From assembly GCA_018660685.1 (NCBI GenBank), contig JABJJW010000009.1:35639-99638 (forward strand): 64,000 nt of DNA. Direction: 5' to 3'. Position numbers and translations under genes: made by a program. This DNA comes from Flavobacteriales bacterium (lineage in GTDB: Bacteria > Bacteroidota > Bacteroidia > Flavobacteriales_G > Salibacteraceae). Of this stretch, positions 32,692-40,310 are shown one piece after another (positions within the stretch are counted from its first letter, which is position 1; each line of letters starts with the position of its first letter). The notes under the pieces were generated by a model that was not told where the DNA came from, searched no databases, and was given only the letters and a program-made list of their open reading frames with translations.

Positions 32692-33533
32692 TTGGCTTTT
32701 ATTTTTAAACTCATATCAAATGACTTGACGGAATGCGTAAGCGCACCAACTGATATAAAGTCAACACCAGATTCAGCATAGTCCCTCACTGTTGCAAGCG
32801 TAATACCTCCAGATGACTCTACCTCAAACTTTCCAGAAATCAATCCTACAGCTTCTCGCGTCATAGATGGCGTGAAGTTATCGAGCATTATTCGATTGCA
32901 TTTTCCATTCTCCAACACCTCTGTTACATCTTTAAGAGATCTGGTTTCAATTTCAACCTCCAAGTCAAGTTTATTCTCTTTCAGGTAGACATCCACTCGA
33001 TTCAATACCTGATTGATGCCTCCAGCTGCATCGATGTGGTTATCCTTAATCAAGATCATGTCGTAAAGCCCAAAGCGATGATTTCCACCTCCCCCGATTT
33101 TCACGGCTAGTTTTTCAAACCACCTAAATCCAGGTGTGGTTTTGCGCGTATCCAGCACTTTCGCTTTTGTGTGTTTGATGGCTTTCGCATATTCTGAAGT
33201 GATAGTGGCGACGGCTGACATTCGCTGTACTGTGTTCAAAACTATACGCTCCATGGTAATCATGCTCCGGTATGAACCACTAATCCTAAATATCACTTCT
33301 CCCTTTTCAACGAATGCTCCATCTTCTACAAGTGGTTCATAGGCAAGTGTTTTGTCATAGGTTCTGAACAGATCTCGGACAACTTCAACTCCAGCAATGA
33401 CACCTGATTCTTTTGCCTCAAGATAGGCCTCTCCCATTGCACCCTCTGGAATGGTTGCCATTGTCGTGTGGTCTCCTTCTTGCACATCCTCCGCCAACGA
33501 CCTTTTTACGAAGTCCCTGATTAGTTTGTCCAT
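32688..33533 (-). CDS. nadC: Nicotinate-nucleotide pyrophosphorylase (carboxylating)
   Basis: 281 residues, usual length. It converts quinolinate and PRPP to nicotinate mononucleotide with loss of CO2 in de novo NAD synthesis. The N-terminal DVQEGDHTTMATIPEG, the LNTVQRMSAVATITSEYAKA segment, the substrate arginine/histidine block DTRKTTPGFRWFEKLAVKIG and GGGNHRFGLYDMILIKDNHI, and IMLDNFTPSM are all diagnostic of QPRTase. Its ATG shares a base region with the preceding DUF4783 gene (adjacent, one-base overlap) and its stop overlaps the M1 peptidase start, so the three are an operon. Confidence 0.96.
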   Translation of the reverse strand: MDKLIRDFVKRSLAEDVQEGDHTTMATIPEGAMGEAYLEAKESGVIAGVEVVRDLFRTYDKTLAYEPLVEDGAFVEKGEVIFRISGSYRSMITMERIVLNTVQRMSAVATITSEYAKAIKHTKAKVLDTRKTTPGFRWFEKLAVKIGGGGNHRFGLYDMILIKDNHIDAAGGINQVLNRVDVYLKENKLDLEVEIETRSLKDVTEVLENGKCNRIMLDNFTPSMTREAVGLISGKFEVESSGGITLATVRDYAESGVDFISVGALTHSVKSFDMSLKIKAN

Positions 33534-33913
33534 CAGCCTTCCTCTATCTCAATACTCTCGATGTGGTGATGATCATCTTCGCCACGGATATACATCGTCA
33601 TTCTAAACGAACTCTTCTCCGATTCAAGTTGACCAATCAAATAGACTACACCGCTTTTGGACGTCCCTTTATGAACCACATCGAATGACTTAATAGGATT
33701 TTGTTGAAAGAATTCAACTAGTCTTTTGCCTCCTTCATTTCGATCCAGAGTACTTCGCTCGTCGTTGATAGAAATATCAATTTCAGAATTCATATGTGCC
33801 GCCAGAGACATTCCATCTCCATGACCCACTAGATCTATGATTTCCTTAAACTCTTGAGCACTTCCGATCAATATGATCAGAAATAGAACCGCGGTACTAA
33901 AAATTTGCTTCAT
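33533..33913 (-). CDS. DUF4783 family secreted protein
   Basis: 126 residues from ATG 33913, chosen over an upstream ATG (33964) because it begins a clean signal peptide (KQIFSTAVLFLIILIGSAQ) and lies just after a TAnnTTTG box. The mature part is a small SnoaL/NTF2-like fold: LVGHGDGMSLAAHMNSEIDI, then NPIKSFDVVHKG and the final strand HHIESIEIEEG. DUF4783 is a Bacteroidota family without a known role and is commonly located before nadC. It leads the nadC operon and may be an envelope protein; nothing further can be inferred. Confidence 0.78.
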   Translation of the reverse strand: MKQIFSTAVLFLIILIGSAQEFKEIIDLVGHGDGMSLAAHMNSEIDISINDERSTLDRNEGGKRLVEFFQQNPIKSFDVVHKGTSKSGVVYLIGQLESEKSSFRMTMYIRGEDDHHHIESIEIEEG

Positions 33914-33934
33914 GGGGAGTACATTCGACTCTGT

Positions 33935-33942
33935 CAAAGATA
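33935..33942 (-). promoter_or_regulatory. TAnnTTTG -7 box for the DUF4783-nadC operon
   Basis: The minus strand reads TATCTTTG, an exact match to the Bacteroidota -7 consensus. It is placed 21 bases before ATG 33913, supporting that start. No clear TTG was found at -33. Confidence 0.5.
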
Positions 33943-33950
33943 CCTGAACT

Positions 33951-34421
33951 ATGATGATTCGCATTCTCTCACTCGGAAAAACAAAAGCAGGCTTCGTAGC
34001 AGACGGATTAGAAGAATACCTCCGCCGATTGAAGCACTATGCCAAGGTAACTTGGGAAGAGTTCGATGACATCAAGAAGATTGACCGAACGAACCAAGAG
34101 TTAGTAAAACAAAGAGAAGGAGAGCTCATTTTATCTCAACTAAAACCAGGCGACCATCTCATTTTGCTTGATGAAGGTGGAAATACATATAGTTCAACGG
34201 AATTCGCAAAATGGATACAGAAAAAGCAAGTAAGCTCAACCAACATGGTTTTCTGTATTGGAGGATCCTTTGGGTTTTCTAATGAAGTATATGATAGAGC
34301 AAATGAGAAATTATCGCTTTCCTCGATGACCTTCAACCATCAAATGATCCGGATGATTTTCGCGGAGCAACTTTATAGAGGTTTTACGATTCTTCGTGGT
34401 GAACCCTACCACCACTCTTGA
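33951..34421 (+). CDS. rlmH: 23S rRNA pseudouridine-1915 N3-methyltransferase
   Basis: 156 residues (or 155 from ATG 33954), normal for RlmH, which methylates pseudouridine 1915 in helix 69 of 23S rRNA. The SPOUT-fold end is clear: LILLDEGGNTYSS, FCIGGSFGFSNEVYD (SAM knot) and LSLSSMTFNHQMIRMIFAEQ, closing with LYRGFTILRGEPYHHS. It is divergent from the DUF4783-nadC operon with a short shared promoter region. Its last 38 bases are also the coding end of galE on the other strand. Confidence 0.95.
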   Translation: MMIRILSLGKTKAGFVADGLEEYLRRLKHYAKVTWEEFDDIKKIDRTNQELVKQREGELILSQLKPGDHLILLDEGGNTYSSTEFAKWIQKKQVSSTNMVFCIGGSFGFSNEVYDRANEKLSLSSMTFNHQMIRMIFAEQLYRGFTILRGEPYHHS

Positions 34422-35442
34422 TGCTATTGAGATGCTCTTGCCACTTCCAAGCAGAAGACATGGCATCATCAATCGAATGGGCAGGAATCCAGTTTAGGAC
34501 TGTCTTTGCTTTCTCATTATTCGCATAAACGATTTCTACATCACCATTTCTTCTGGGTCCCAGTGTGTAATCAAGCTTCACACCAGTAGATCTTTCAAAA
34601 GCATCTAACACCTCGAGTACAGTCACACCAGCTCCGGTTCCTAAGTTGAACACATCATTCGCCTGAGAATCAACGTTTTCAACTAAATATTTAAATGCCA
34701 AAACATGAGCATGGGAAATATCGCTCACATGGATGTAATCTCGGATGGGTGTGCCATCTCGCGTTTCATAATCGGTACCATAAACAGTCAACTGGTCAAG
34801 CCAACCACTCGCAAATTGAGTTACTGCTGGAACAAGGTTGTTCGGTCTACCCAAGGGCAGTTCTCCTATCATTCCTGACATATGCGCTCCGACAGGATTA
34901 AAATACCTCATCGAGATCGACTTGAAATTATCCTTTGTTTTTGAAAAATCGGCCAACATTCGCTCTCCAACCAGTTTCGTGAACCCGTAAGGAGACTCGG
35001 TCTCTTGCGTCGGAGTTTGCTCTGTCACAGCTTCACCATCCGTATTTCCATACACCGTACATGAGGAGGAAAATATGAAGTTCTTTACGTGATATTTGTG
35101 AACGCACTTCAAGAGGTTAATCAAGCCATTGAGGTTGTTCTGGTAATACATAACCGGTTTCTCAACTGATTCTCCTACCGCTTTTAGAGCGGCAAAATGG
35201 ATAATTCCGTCAATCTTTGATTCAACATCAAAAAATTCTCTTTTCAGAGCATTGTAGTCGGCAAGGTTGATGTTATAGTTCTTAACCCTTTTACTTGTGA
35301 TTGCCTCAATTCGATCAAAGGTTTCTGGTGATGAATTCGAATAATTATCTATCGAAACCACCTCATAGTCAGAACTTTCCAAAATATCGATGATCGTATG
35401 CGATCCAATATAGCCGGCCCCACCCGTAACAAGAATTTTCAT
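34384..35442 (-). CDS. galE: UDP-glucose 4-epimerase
   Basis: 352 residues. GalE interconverts UDP-glucose and UDP-galactose with tightly bound NAD. Features: GGAGYIGSHT nucleotide loop, HFAALKAVGESVEKP, the catalytic SSSCTVYG serine and YGFTKLVGE (Y-x-x-x-K), then the FNPVGAHMSGMIGE and RDYIHVSDISHAHV blocks specific to GalE. It may supply UDP-Gal or UDP-GalNAc to glycan assembly, which suits the surface-glycan locus nearby, but it is not in the same transcription unit. The 3' end overlaps rlmH by 38 bases, so the coding end is used on both strands. Confidence 0.94.
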   Translation of the reverse strand: MKILVTGGAGYIGSHTIIDILESSDYEVVSIDNYSNSSPETFDRIEAITSKRVKNYNINLADYNALKREFFDVESKIDGIIHFAALKAVGESVEKPVMYYQNNLNGLINLLKCVHKYHVKNFIFSSSCTVYGNTDGEAVTEQTPTQETESPYGFTKLVGERMLADFSKTKDNFKSISMRYFNPVGAHMSGMIGELPLGRPNNLVPAVTQFASGWLDQLTVYGTDYETRDGTPIRDYIHVSDISHAHVLAFKYLVENVDSQANDVFNLGTGAGVTVLEVLDAFERSTGVKLDYTLGPRRNGDVEIVYANNEKAKTVLNWIPAHSIDDAMSSAWKWQEHLNSIKSGGRVHHEES

Positions 35443-35497
35443 AAGCTTCAGAACTGCATTATAAACTCCAATTTGAAAGGATTAATTTCCTTCGTGA

Positions 35498-35505
35498 AAT
35501 CTTTG
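35498..35505 (+). promoter_or_regulatory. -7 box-like element before the membrane protein at 35516
   Basis: AATCTTTG matches five of six fixed positions of TAnnTTTG and is followed ten bases later by the ATG at 35516. The pattern repeats the short-leader arrangement seen at several other genes here. Confidence 0.35.
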
Positions 35506-35515
35506 AAGCGCACAA

Positions 35516-36835
35516 ATGTATAGTACGACAATAGAAACTTGGGAGTTACTCCTTTCCCCGATTTATTTCGGATTTGCCGCGCTATTGTGTTTGGTCTATC
35601 CTAAAGGCGAGGATCGCACTCACTTTACGATCGGTCTCACTGCTCGAATTGGAGGAGGAATTATGTACGGACTCATCTACCTTTTCTACTATGGCGGAGG
35701 AGATACAACCGCATATTTCAATACAGCTATCCCATTTCTGAATCTCATAGTGCAAGATCCGCTCCTTGGTATTCAGCTCTTTTTCGATGCCTATTCCATT
35801 GAAAACTATTCAGTCTTCACCGAATCAACTGGCTTTCCTTACCGTTACATCTATGCTGATATCTCCACTTTTACCGTGTCGAGAATCATCACACCATTCT
35901 TGCTATTTGGCCTTAAAAGCTACTTCCTTACGACCATTCTATTCTCGACAATTACCTACTTGGGTACGTGGAAGTTGTATGTTCTATTTAAGCGACTAGC
36001 ACCATCAAGTGTCAACCTCGCTCTATTCTCAGCGCTGCTATTTCCGAGCGTTCTCTTTTGGGGCAGTGGAATCTCAAAGGACACCATTACCTATACTTCG
36101 CTCGCATACGTAGTATATGCTTTCTATTTCACTTTTATCGTGAAAGAAGTTAAAATCTGGAGGATCGTTATTGCGGTCGCAGGTGCGCTTTTAATTCTTC
36201 TTATCAAGCCTTATATCTTCCTCATTCTTTTTCCTGGCGCGCTTGTTTGGGTATTTCATGATCGAATTCAAAAAATCCGATACCGTTTCGTCAGAGCAGC
36301 GATTGTTCCTTTAACTGCATTGATAACGGCCCTAATCTTTGGAATAACATTCTCAAATCTGTCTCCAATTTTAGGTGATTATTCTGCTGAAAATATTCTT
36401 CAAAAAGCGCTGATCACCCAAGATGACCTTAAAAGGGATTATTATGGAGGGAACACTTTTGATATTGGGGAAATTGACCCTACAATCGTCGGAGTATTAT
36501 CCAAATTTCCTATCGCTACTTTCTATGGCTTTTTCGGCCCAACATTGTTGGACGTCAATAACCCCGTAATGCTTTTCTCAGCGCTTGAAAACACCTTTCT
36601 TTTATTCTTGACAATTGCCGTCTTTGCTTTTAGGAGTCCATTAGAAACCATACGGAAACTCATGAGCAATCCATTCTTTAGCTTTTGTCTCCTATTTTGC
36701 TTGTTCCTTGGGTTTGCGATTGGTTTTACCACCCCAAACTATGGGGCCTTGGTCAGATTTAAAATTCCCTTAGTTCCATTTTACTGTTTTATGCTTCTTA
36801 CGATCTTTTATCGGAAGCCAGTTGGTTACTCTTAA
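35516..36835 (+). CDS. Polytopic membrane protein, unknown (glycan polymerase- or GT-C-like layout)
   Basis: 439 residues with about ten membrane spans. The first extracytoplasmic loop contains YYGGGDTTAYFN, the second half has LFPSVLFWGSGISKDTITY, and a long loop lies before the last spans. This resembles a group of Bacteroidota membrane proteins found near sugar genes, some called EpsG- or mannosyltransferase-like, but I do not recognise a defined family. It is divergent from galE and overlaps no gene; rdgB starts two bases after its stop. A role as Wzy-like polymerase or glycan transferase is possible and unproven. Confidence 0.65.
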   Translation: MYSTTIETWELLLSPIYFGFAALLCLVYPKGEDRTHFTIGLTARIGGGIMYGLIYLFYYGGGDTTAYFNTAIPFLNLIVQDPLLGIQLFFDAYSIENYSVFTESTGFPYRYIYADISTFTVSRIITPFLLFGLKSYFLTTILFSTITYLGTWKLYVLFKRLAPSSVNLALFSALLFPSVLFWGSGISKDTITYTSLAYVVYAFYFTFIVKEVKIWRIVIAVAGALLILLIKPYIFLILFPGALVWVFHDRIQKIRYRFVRAAIVPLTALITALIFGITFSNLSPILGDYSAENILQKALITQDDLKRDYYGGNTFDIGEIDPTIVGVLSKFPIATFYGFFGPTLLDVNNPVMLFSALENTFLLFLTIAVFAFRSPLETIRKLMSNPFFSFCLLFCLFLGFAIGFTTPNYGALVRFKIPLVPFYCFMLLTIFYRKPVGYS

Positions 36836-36837
36836 GT

Positions 36838-37416
36838 ATGGAAATAATATTTGCTTCAGGCAACAAGCACAAGGTCTCAGAGATCAACCAAAAATGTCCA
36901 TCGAGCATTCAGATAAAATCAATGCGTGAAGTTGGATTTACTGATGATATTGAGGAGTACGGCACGACCCTCGATGAAAATGCTAAAATCAAGGCCGATT
37001 TTATCAATAACCTTTACAATCAACCTTGTTTTGCCGACGATACTGGACTTGAAATTGAGGCCCTCGATGGAGCGCCAGGAGTTTATTCCGCGCGTTATGC
37101 TGGCGAAAATTGTTCTTATGACGACAATTGCAATAAAGTATTAAGGTCGCTCGACGCTGAACAGAATCGCAAGGCACAATTTCGTACGGTCATTCATTTA
37201 ATTCTAGATGGTCAACATCACCAGTTTGAGGGAGTGGTACAGGGCGTGATTACCACTGATAAAAGAGGTGCATCTGGTTTTGGTTACGACCCCATCTTTC
37301 TGCCCAATGGCTCATCCAAAACATTTGCTGAAATGCCCATGGAGCTAAAAAATGAAATCAGCCATCGCGCATTAGCGGTAGCACAACTAATACGATTTCT
37401 AGAAGGGTTGGACTAG
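36838..37416 (+). CDS. rdgB: Non-canonical purine NTP pyrophosphatase (RdgB/HAM1)
   Basis: 192 residues. It hydrolyses dITP, XTP and ITP to the monophosphates, keeping deaminated purines out of nucleic acids. The family start IIFASGNKHKVSEI, the FADDTGLEIEALDGAPGVYS block with the catalytic aspartate, and GFGYDPIFLPNG then KNEISHRALA are all present and unaltered. It begins two bases after the membrane-protein stop and should be co-transcribed. Its 3' end overlaps convergent ddl by four bases. Confidence 0.96.
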   Translation: MEIIFASGNKHKVSEINQKCPSSIQIKSMREVGFTDDIEEYGTTLDENAKIKADFINNLYNQPCFADDTGLEIEALDGAPGVYSARYAGENCSYDDNCNKVLRSLDAEQNRKAQFRTVIHLILDGQHHQFEGVVQGVITTDKRGASGFGYDPIFLPNGSSKTFAEMPMELKNEISHRALAVAQLIRFLEGLD

Positions 37417-38384
37417 AATAAGACGTTCAGTTCATTGTCGAAGAACTCTTCTAGACTCATTCCAAAGTGAATTGCCTGCTGCGGAATAATGCTGGCTTCA
37501 CTCAAACCGGGAGTCGTGTTTACTTCGATCAGGTAGATGTCATCTCCGCAAATCATGTAATCCGCTCGAATCATTCCCTTAGCGTGCAACCAATGATAGA
37601 TTTCTTCAGTCAGAAGCATCACACGGTCATTCGCATCCTCATCAATTCGAGCCGGAGTGATCTCCTGCGTTTCTGTGTTGTTATATTTTGAGTCGAAGTC
37701 AAAGAATTCATTCGCTGGAACAATTTCGGTTACACCGATTGCTTGTATATTTCCGTTGAGCATAATACATCCACAAGAGACCTCCACTCCATCTAGGAAT
37801 CGTTCTACAAGAGCGTCAACGCCAACGGATTGTGCCTTATGAATCGCCTTGACAAGCTGGCTCTTATCCTTGACTTTACTCACACCAATGCTGGAGCCTT
37901 CTTCAACTGGTTTGACGAAACAGGGAAGCCCCACTCGATCCACAATAGATTCTGCATCAATTGGCTCGCCAATTCGAGCTAAGAACGACTCCGCGACCAG
38001 CACTCCTGATGGGCTTAAATAGCGGTTGCAAGCTGCTTTGTTGAAGGTCAGCGCAGAAGCTAAAACTCCACAATTGTTGTACGGTATACCAAGCACATCA
38101 AAATATCCTTGGATTTTGCCATCTTCTCCAGGAGTGCCATGAATGGCGTTGAAGACTGCATCGAACTTGACCTTGTTTCCTTCTAAGTCGAAGGTGAAAT
38201 CATTCTTATCGATGGGGAGAAGCTCATTCTGATGAACCACAGACCAATGGTCTTTGTCAATATCAACCAAGTAACACTGATACTTCGACGGGGAAAGATG
38301 CTTTTGAACCACCGCTGCGCTCTTTTCTGAAATGACTCGTTCCTCAGAAAAACCTCCGAATATTATAGCTATGGTCTTTTTCAA
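37413..38384 (-). CDS. ddl: D-alanine--D-alanine ligase
   Basis: 323 residues. It makes the D-Ala-D-Ala dipeptide of peptidoglycan by ATP-grasp chemistry. Diagnostic parts: IIFGGFSEERVISEKSA, NAIHGTPGEDGKIQGYFD, PCFVKPVEEGSSIGVSKV and the metal block DIYLIEVNTTPGLSEASIIP. In related genomes ddl is usually next to a PASTA protein and rluD; here a sugar epimerase gene (38466-39398) is placed between them. An exact TAnnTTTG box lies about 19 bases before its start. Confidence 0.95.
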   Translation of the reverse strand: MKKTIAIIFGGFSEERVISEKSAAVVQKHLSPSKYQCYLVDIDKDHWSVVHQNELLPIDKNDFTFDLEGNKVKFDAVFNAIHGTPGEDGKIQGYFDVLGIPYNNCGVLASALTFNKAACNRYLSPSGVLVAESFLARIGEPIDAESIVDRVGLPCFVKPVEEGSSIGVSKVKDKSQLVKAIHKAQSVGVDALVERFLDGVEVSCGCIMLNGNIQAIGVTEIVPANEFFDFDSKYNNTETQEITPARIDEDANDRVMLLTEEIYHWLHAKGMIRADYMICGDDIYLIEVNTTPGLSEASIIPQQAIHFGMSLEEFFDNELNVLF

Positions 38385-38402
38385 TGGATTCTGCTTCTAA
38401 TC

Positions 38403-38410
38403 CAAATTTA
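38403..38410 (-). promoter_or_regulatory. TAnnTTTG -7 box for ddl
   Basis: The minus strand reads TAAATTTG, an exact consensus match, placed 19 bases before ATG 38384. The next gene upstream on this strand ends at 38466, so a separate promoter for ddl is plausible. Confidence 0.4.
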
Positions 38411-38465
38411 GAACGCAGACATCTCAAGAAAGATTGTGACCGACGTAATTATCAGGCTGGTCCTG

Positions 38466-39398
38466 TTAGTTACGTAAGGAATCGTGAATTGCCACCAATC
38501 CATCTTGGAGATTCGTGTTCGGTTTGTAGCCGGTAAATCTTTCCAATTTGGCTGAACTTCCATACCTGCGACCGACTTCATAGTCATAGCGCTTTTTAGG
38601 CGCATCGATATGATGGATTTCAGAAGTGGAATTAGTCATTGACTTTATCACGTCCGCCAACTCTCCGATCGTAGACTCTCTTTCGTTCGCAACGTTGAAA
38701 ATCTCCATTCCATGAACTTTCTCACTGAGAAGAATCGTGGCTTTTACCGCATCCTTTACGTTGGTAAAATCCCTTGTTTGATCACCAGAACCATAGACTG
38801 TAATTGGGTCATTGATCATAGCTTGCTCGAAAAATCGTGGAATCACCATTCGATTGTCTTGTCGAAGTCCATAGACATTGAAGAATCTAATCGCTGAAGA
38901 TTGAATCCCTTTCTCGTCGTGTAGAGACGCCAGGTAGATTTCATTATATCGCTTGGCCATGGCATAACTCGTACATGGATCCACTAAGATGTCTTCATCA
39001 ACACTCTTTTCAAGAGCTAGATGACCGTAAACGCCGCTTGTCGAAGCGTATACAATTTTGTCGATTTGATTCACAGTAGCTGCATGAGCAACACTCTGCA
39101 TTCCATTCACCTCTATCTCCATCGTCTCAATGGGGTTATCAGCTACAATATCGACTCCAAGTATTGCCGCAAAATGAAAAATCATATCGGCTCCTTTTGA
39201 AATCTTCGCCACACTTTCTTCATCTGTCACATCCACTTGATGAAACTCGACTTCTTTAAAAATGTGCTTTGGAATCTTGTTACCTCTAAGCAGAGTATCT
39301 ATAACAACAACCTCATTCCCTTGTTCTACGAGGGCCTCACATAAGTGTGATCCTATAAAACCAGCGCCTCCAGTAACAACGATTCTTTGATTATTCAT
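38466..39398 (-). CDS. NAD-dependent sugar epimerase/dehydratase (extended SDR)
   Basis: 310 residues. GGAGFIGSHLCEALVEQG is the NAD loop, FHFAAILGVDIVADNPIE the substrate strand, YASTSGVYG the catalytic serine and SYAMAKRYNEIYLAS the Y-x-x-x-K motif. FFNVYGLRQDNRMVIPRF and YGSGDQTRDFTNVKDAVKA complete the UDP-glucuronate/UDP-galactose-type SDR pattern. It should act on a nucleotide sugar, possibly as 4-epimerase or decarboxylase. It could supply the surface-glycan pathway. It is inserted between ddl and the PASTA/rluD group, which are commonly adjacent in this phylum. Confidence 0.85.
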   Translation of the reverse strand: MNNQRIVVTGGAGFIGSHLCEALVEQGNEVVVIDTLLRGNKIPKHIFKEVEFHQVDVTDEESVAKISKGADMIFHFAAILGVDIVADNPIETMEIEVNGMQSVAHAATVNQIDKIVYASTSGVYGHLALEKSVDEDILVDPCTSYAMAKRYNEIYLASLHDEKGIQSSAIRFFNVYGLRQDNRMVIPRFFEQAMINDPITVYGSGDQTRDFTNVKDAVKATILLSEKVHGMEIFNVANERESTIGELADVIKSMTNSTSEIHHIDAPKKRYDYEVGRRYGSSAKLERFTGYKPNTNLQDGLVAIHDSLRN

Positions 39399-39481
39399 CG
39401 ACTAACGTTTGATGGACAAATGTGATAAAATAGGCCATATGCTGGACAGAGGTTCTTCAATATCTTATGACCTGTTCCGCA

Positions 39482-39489
39482 TATCTTTG
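39482..39489 (+). promoter_or_regulatory. TAnnTTTG -7 box for the PASTA-T9SS cargo-rluD operon
   Basis: TATCTTTG is an exact match to the Bacteroidota -7 consensus and ends eight bases before ATG 39498, giving a leader of only a few bases. It drives a three-gene operon ending at 43557. Confidence 0.55.
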
Positions 39490-39497
39490 ACGGCTCA

Positions 39498-40310
39498 ATG
39501 ATTCAATTCATTTTTTCCAAAAAGTTCCTGATACAATTGGCGATAGCCATAGCTATAATTTTGGTTGTCATGACCGGTGCGTACTACTACCTAAAGCACT
39601 ATACACGTCAGGCTGATGCTTTGGAGTTGATCAACCTTGAAGGATATGATATAGTGGAGGCAGAAGCAATTCTGCAGAACATCGACCTTAAACCGGTTCT
39701 GATTGATTCGCTGTACCTCCCAGAAAAGAAAGGAGGAGAGATCGTTGACCAAGAGCCAATAGCTGGATCGATGGTCAAAAAGGAGCGAAAAATATATCTC
39801 ACTATCGCACGTTATAGTTCTCCCATGGTGAAGCTCCCTAATGTCATTGACCAAACCTTACCCTTGGCCATGGCCAAGCTTTCATCTTTCGATATTCAAA
39901 TTGGAGATCTCAGATACAAGTCTAGCGACTGCACCAACTGCGTGCTTGCTGTTGAGGTAGATGGGGAAGAAGTGGAAATTGGATCTAATTTGGTAAAAGG
40001 TCAAGAGGTAAACTTGGTAGTTGGAGAAGGTGAAACAGGAGAAATGGTGGCTGTTCCATTACTTATTGGTCTTAGCATTAACGAAGCTCAGATTCTCTTG
40101 AATAGAACCGGATTGAATTTAGGTGCAACTCCATGTCCTGATTGCGAAACTGAACAAGACTCACTTGCCGCCAAAATATACAGACATGTTCCACGTCATG
40201 CGGATGGCAGTCATTTAAACCTCGGAGGTTCAATTGACGTCTATCTCACGTCAGATGAATCTAAAATACCTGAAGTAAACGTTGATTCTACGAAAGCTCA
40301 AATTCAGTGA
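39498..40310 (+). CDS. PASTA-domain membrane-anchored protein
   Basis: 270 residues. One N-terminal membrane span (IQLAIAIAIILVVMTGAYYYL) places the rest outside the inner membrane. Three PASTA units follow: about 40-110 (NLEGYDIVEAEAILQN...), 110-180 (LPNVIDQTLPLAMAKLSSFD) and 180-255 (VPLLIGLSINEAQILLNRTG). PASTA modules bind peptidoglycan stem peptides or act as spacers. No kinase or transpeptidase domain is attached. In Flavobacteriales such a gene commonly sits near ddl and rluD, as here. The TGATG overlap at 40308-40312 links it to the next gene. Confidence 0.88.
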   Translation: MIQFIFSKKFLIQLAIAIAIILVVMTGAYYYLKHYTRQADALELINLEGYDIVEAEAILQNIDLKPVLIDSLYLPEKKGGEIVDQEPIAGSMVKKERKIYLTIARYSSPMVKLPNVIDQTLPLAMAKLSSFDIQIGDLRYKSSDCTNCVLAVEVDGEEVEIGSNLVKGQEVNLVVGEGETGEMVAVPLLIGLSINEAQILLNRTGLNLGATPCPDCETEQDSLAAKIYRHVPRHADGSHLNLGGSIDVYLTSDESKIPEVNVDSTKAQIQ

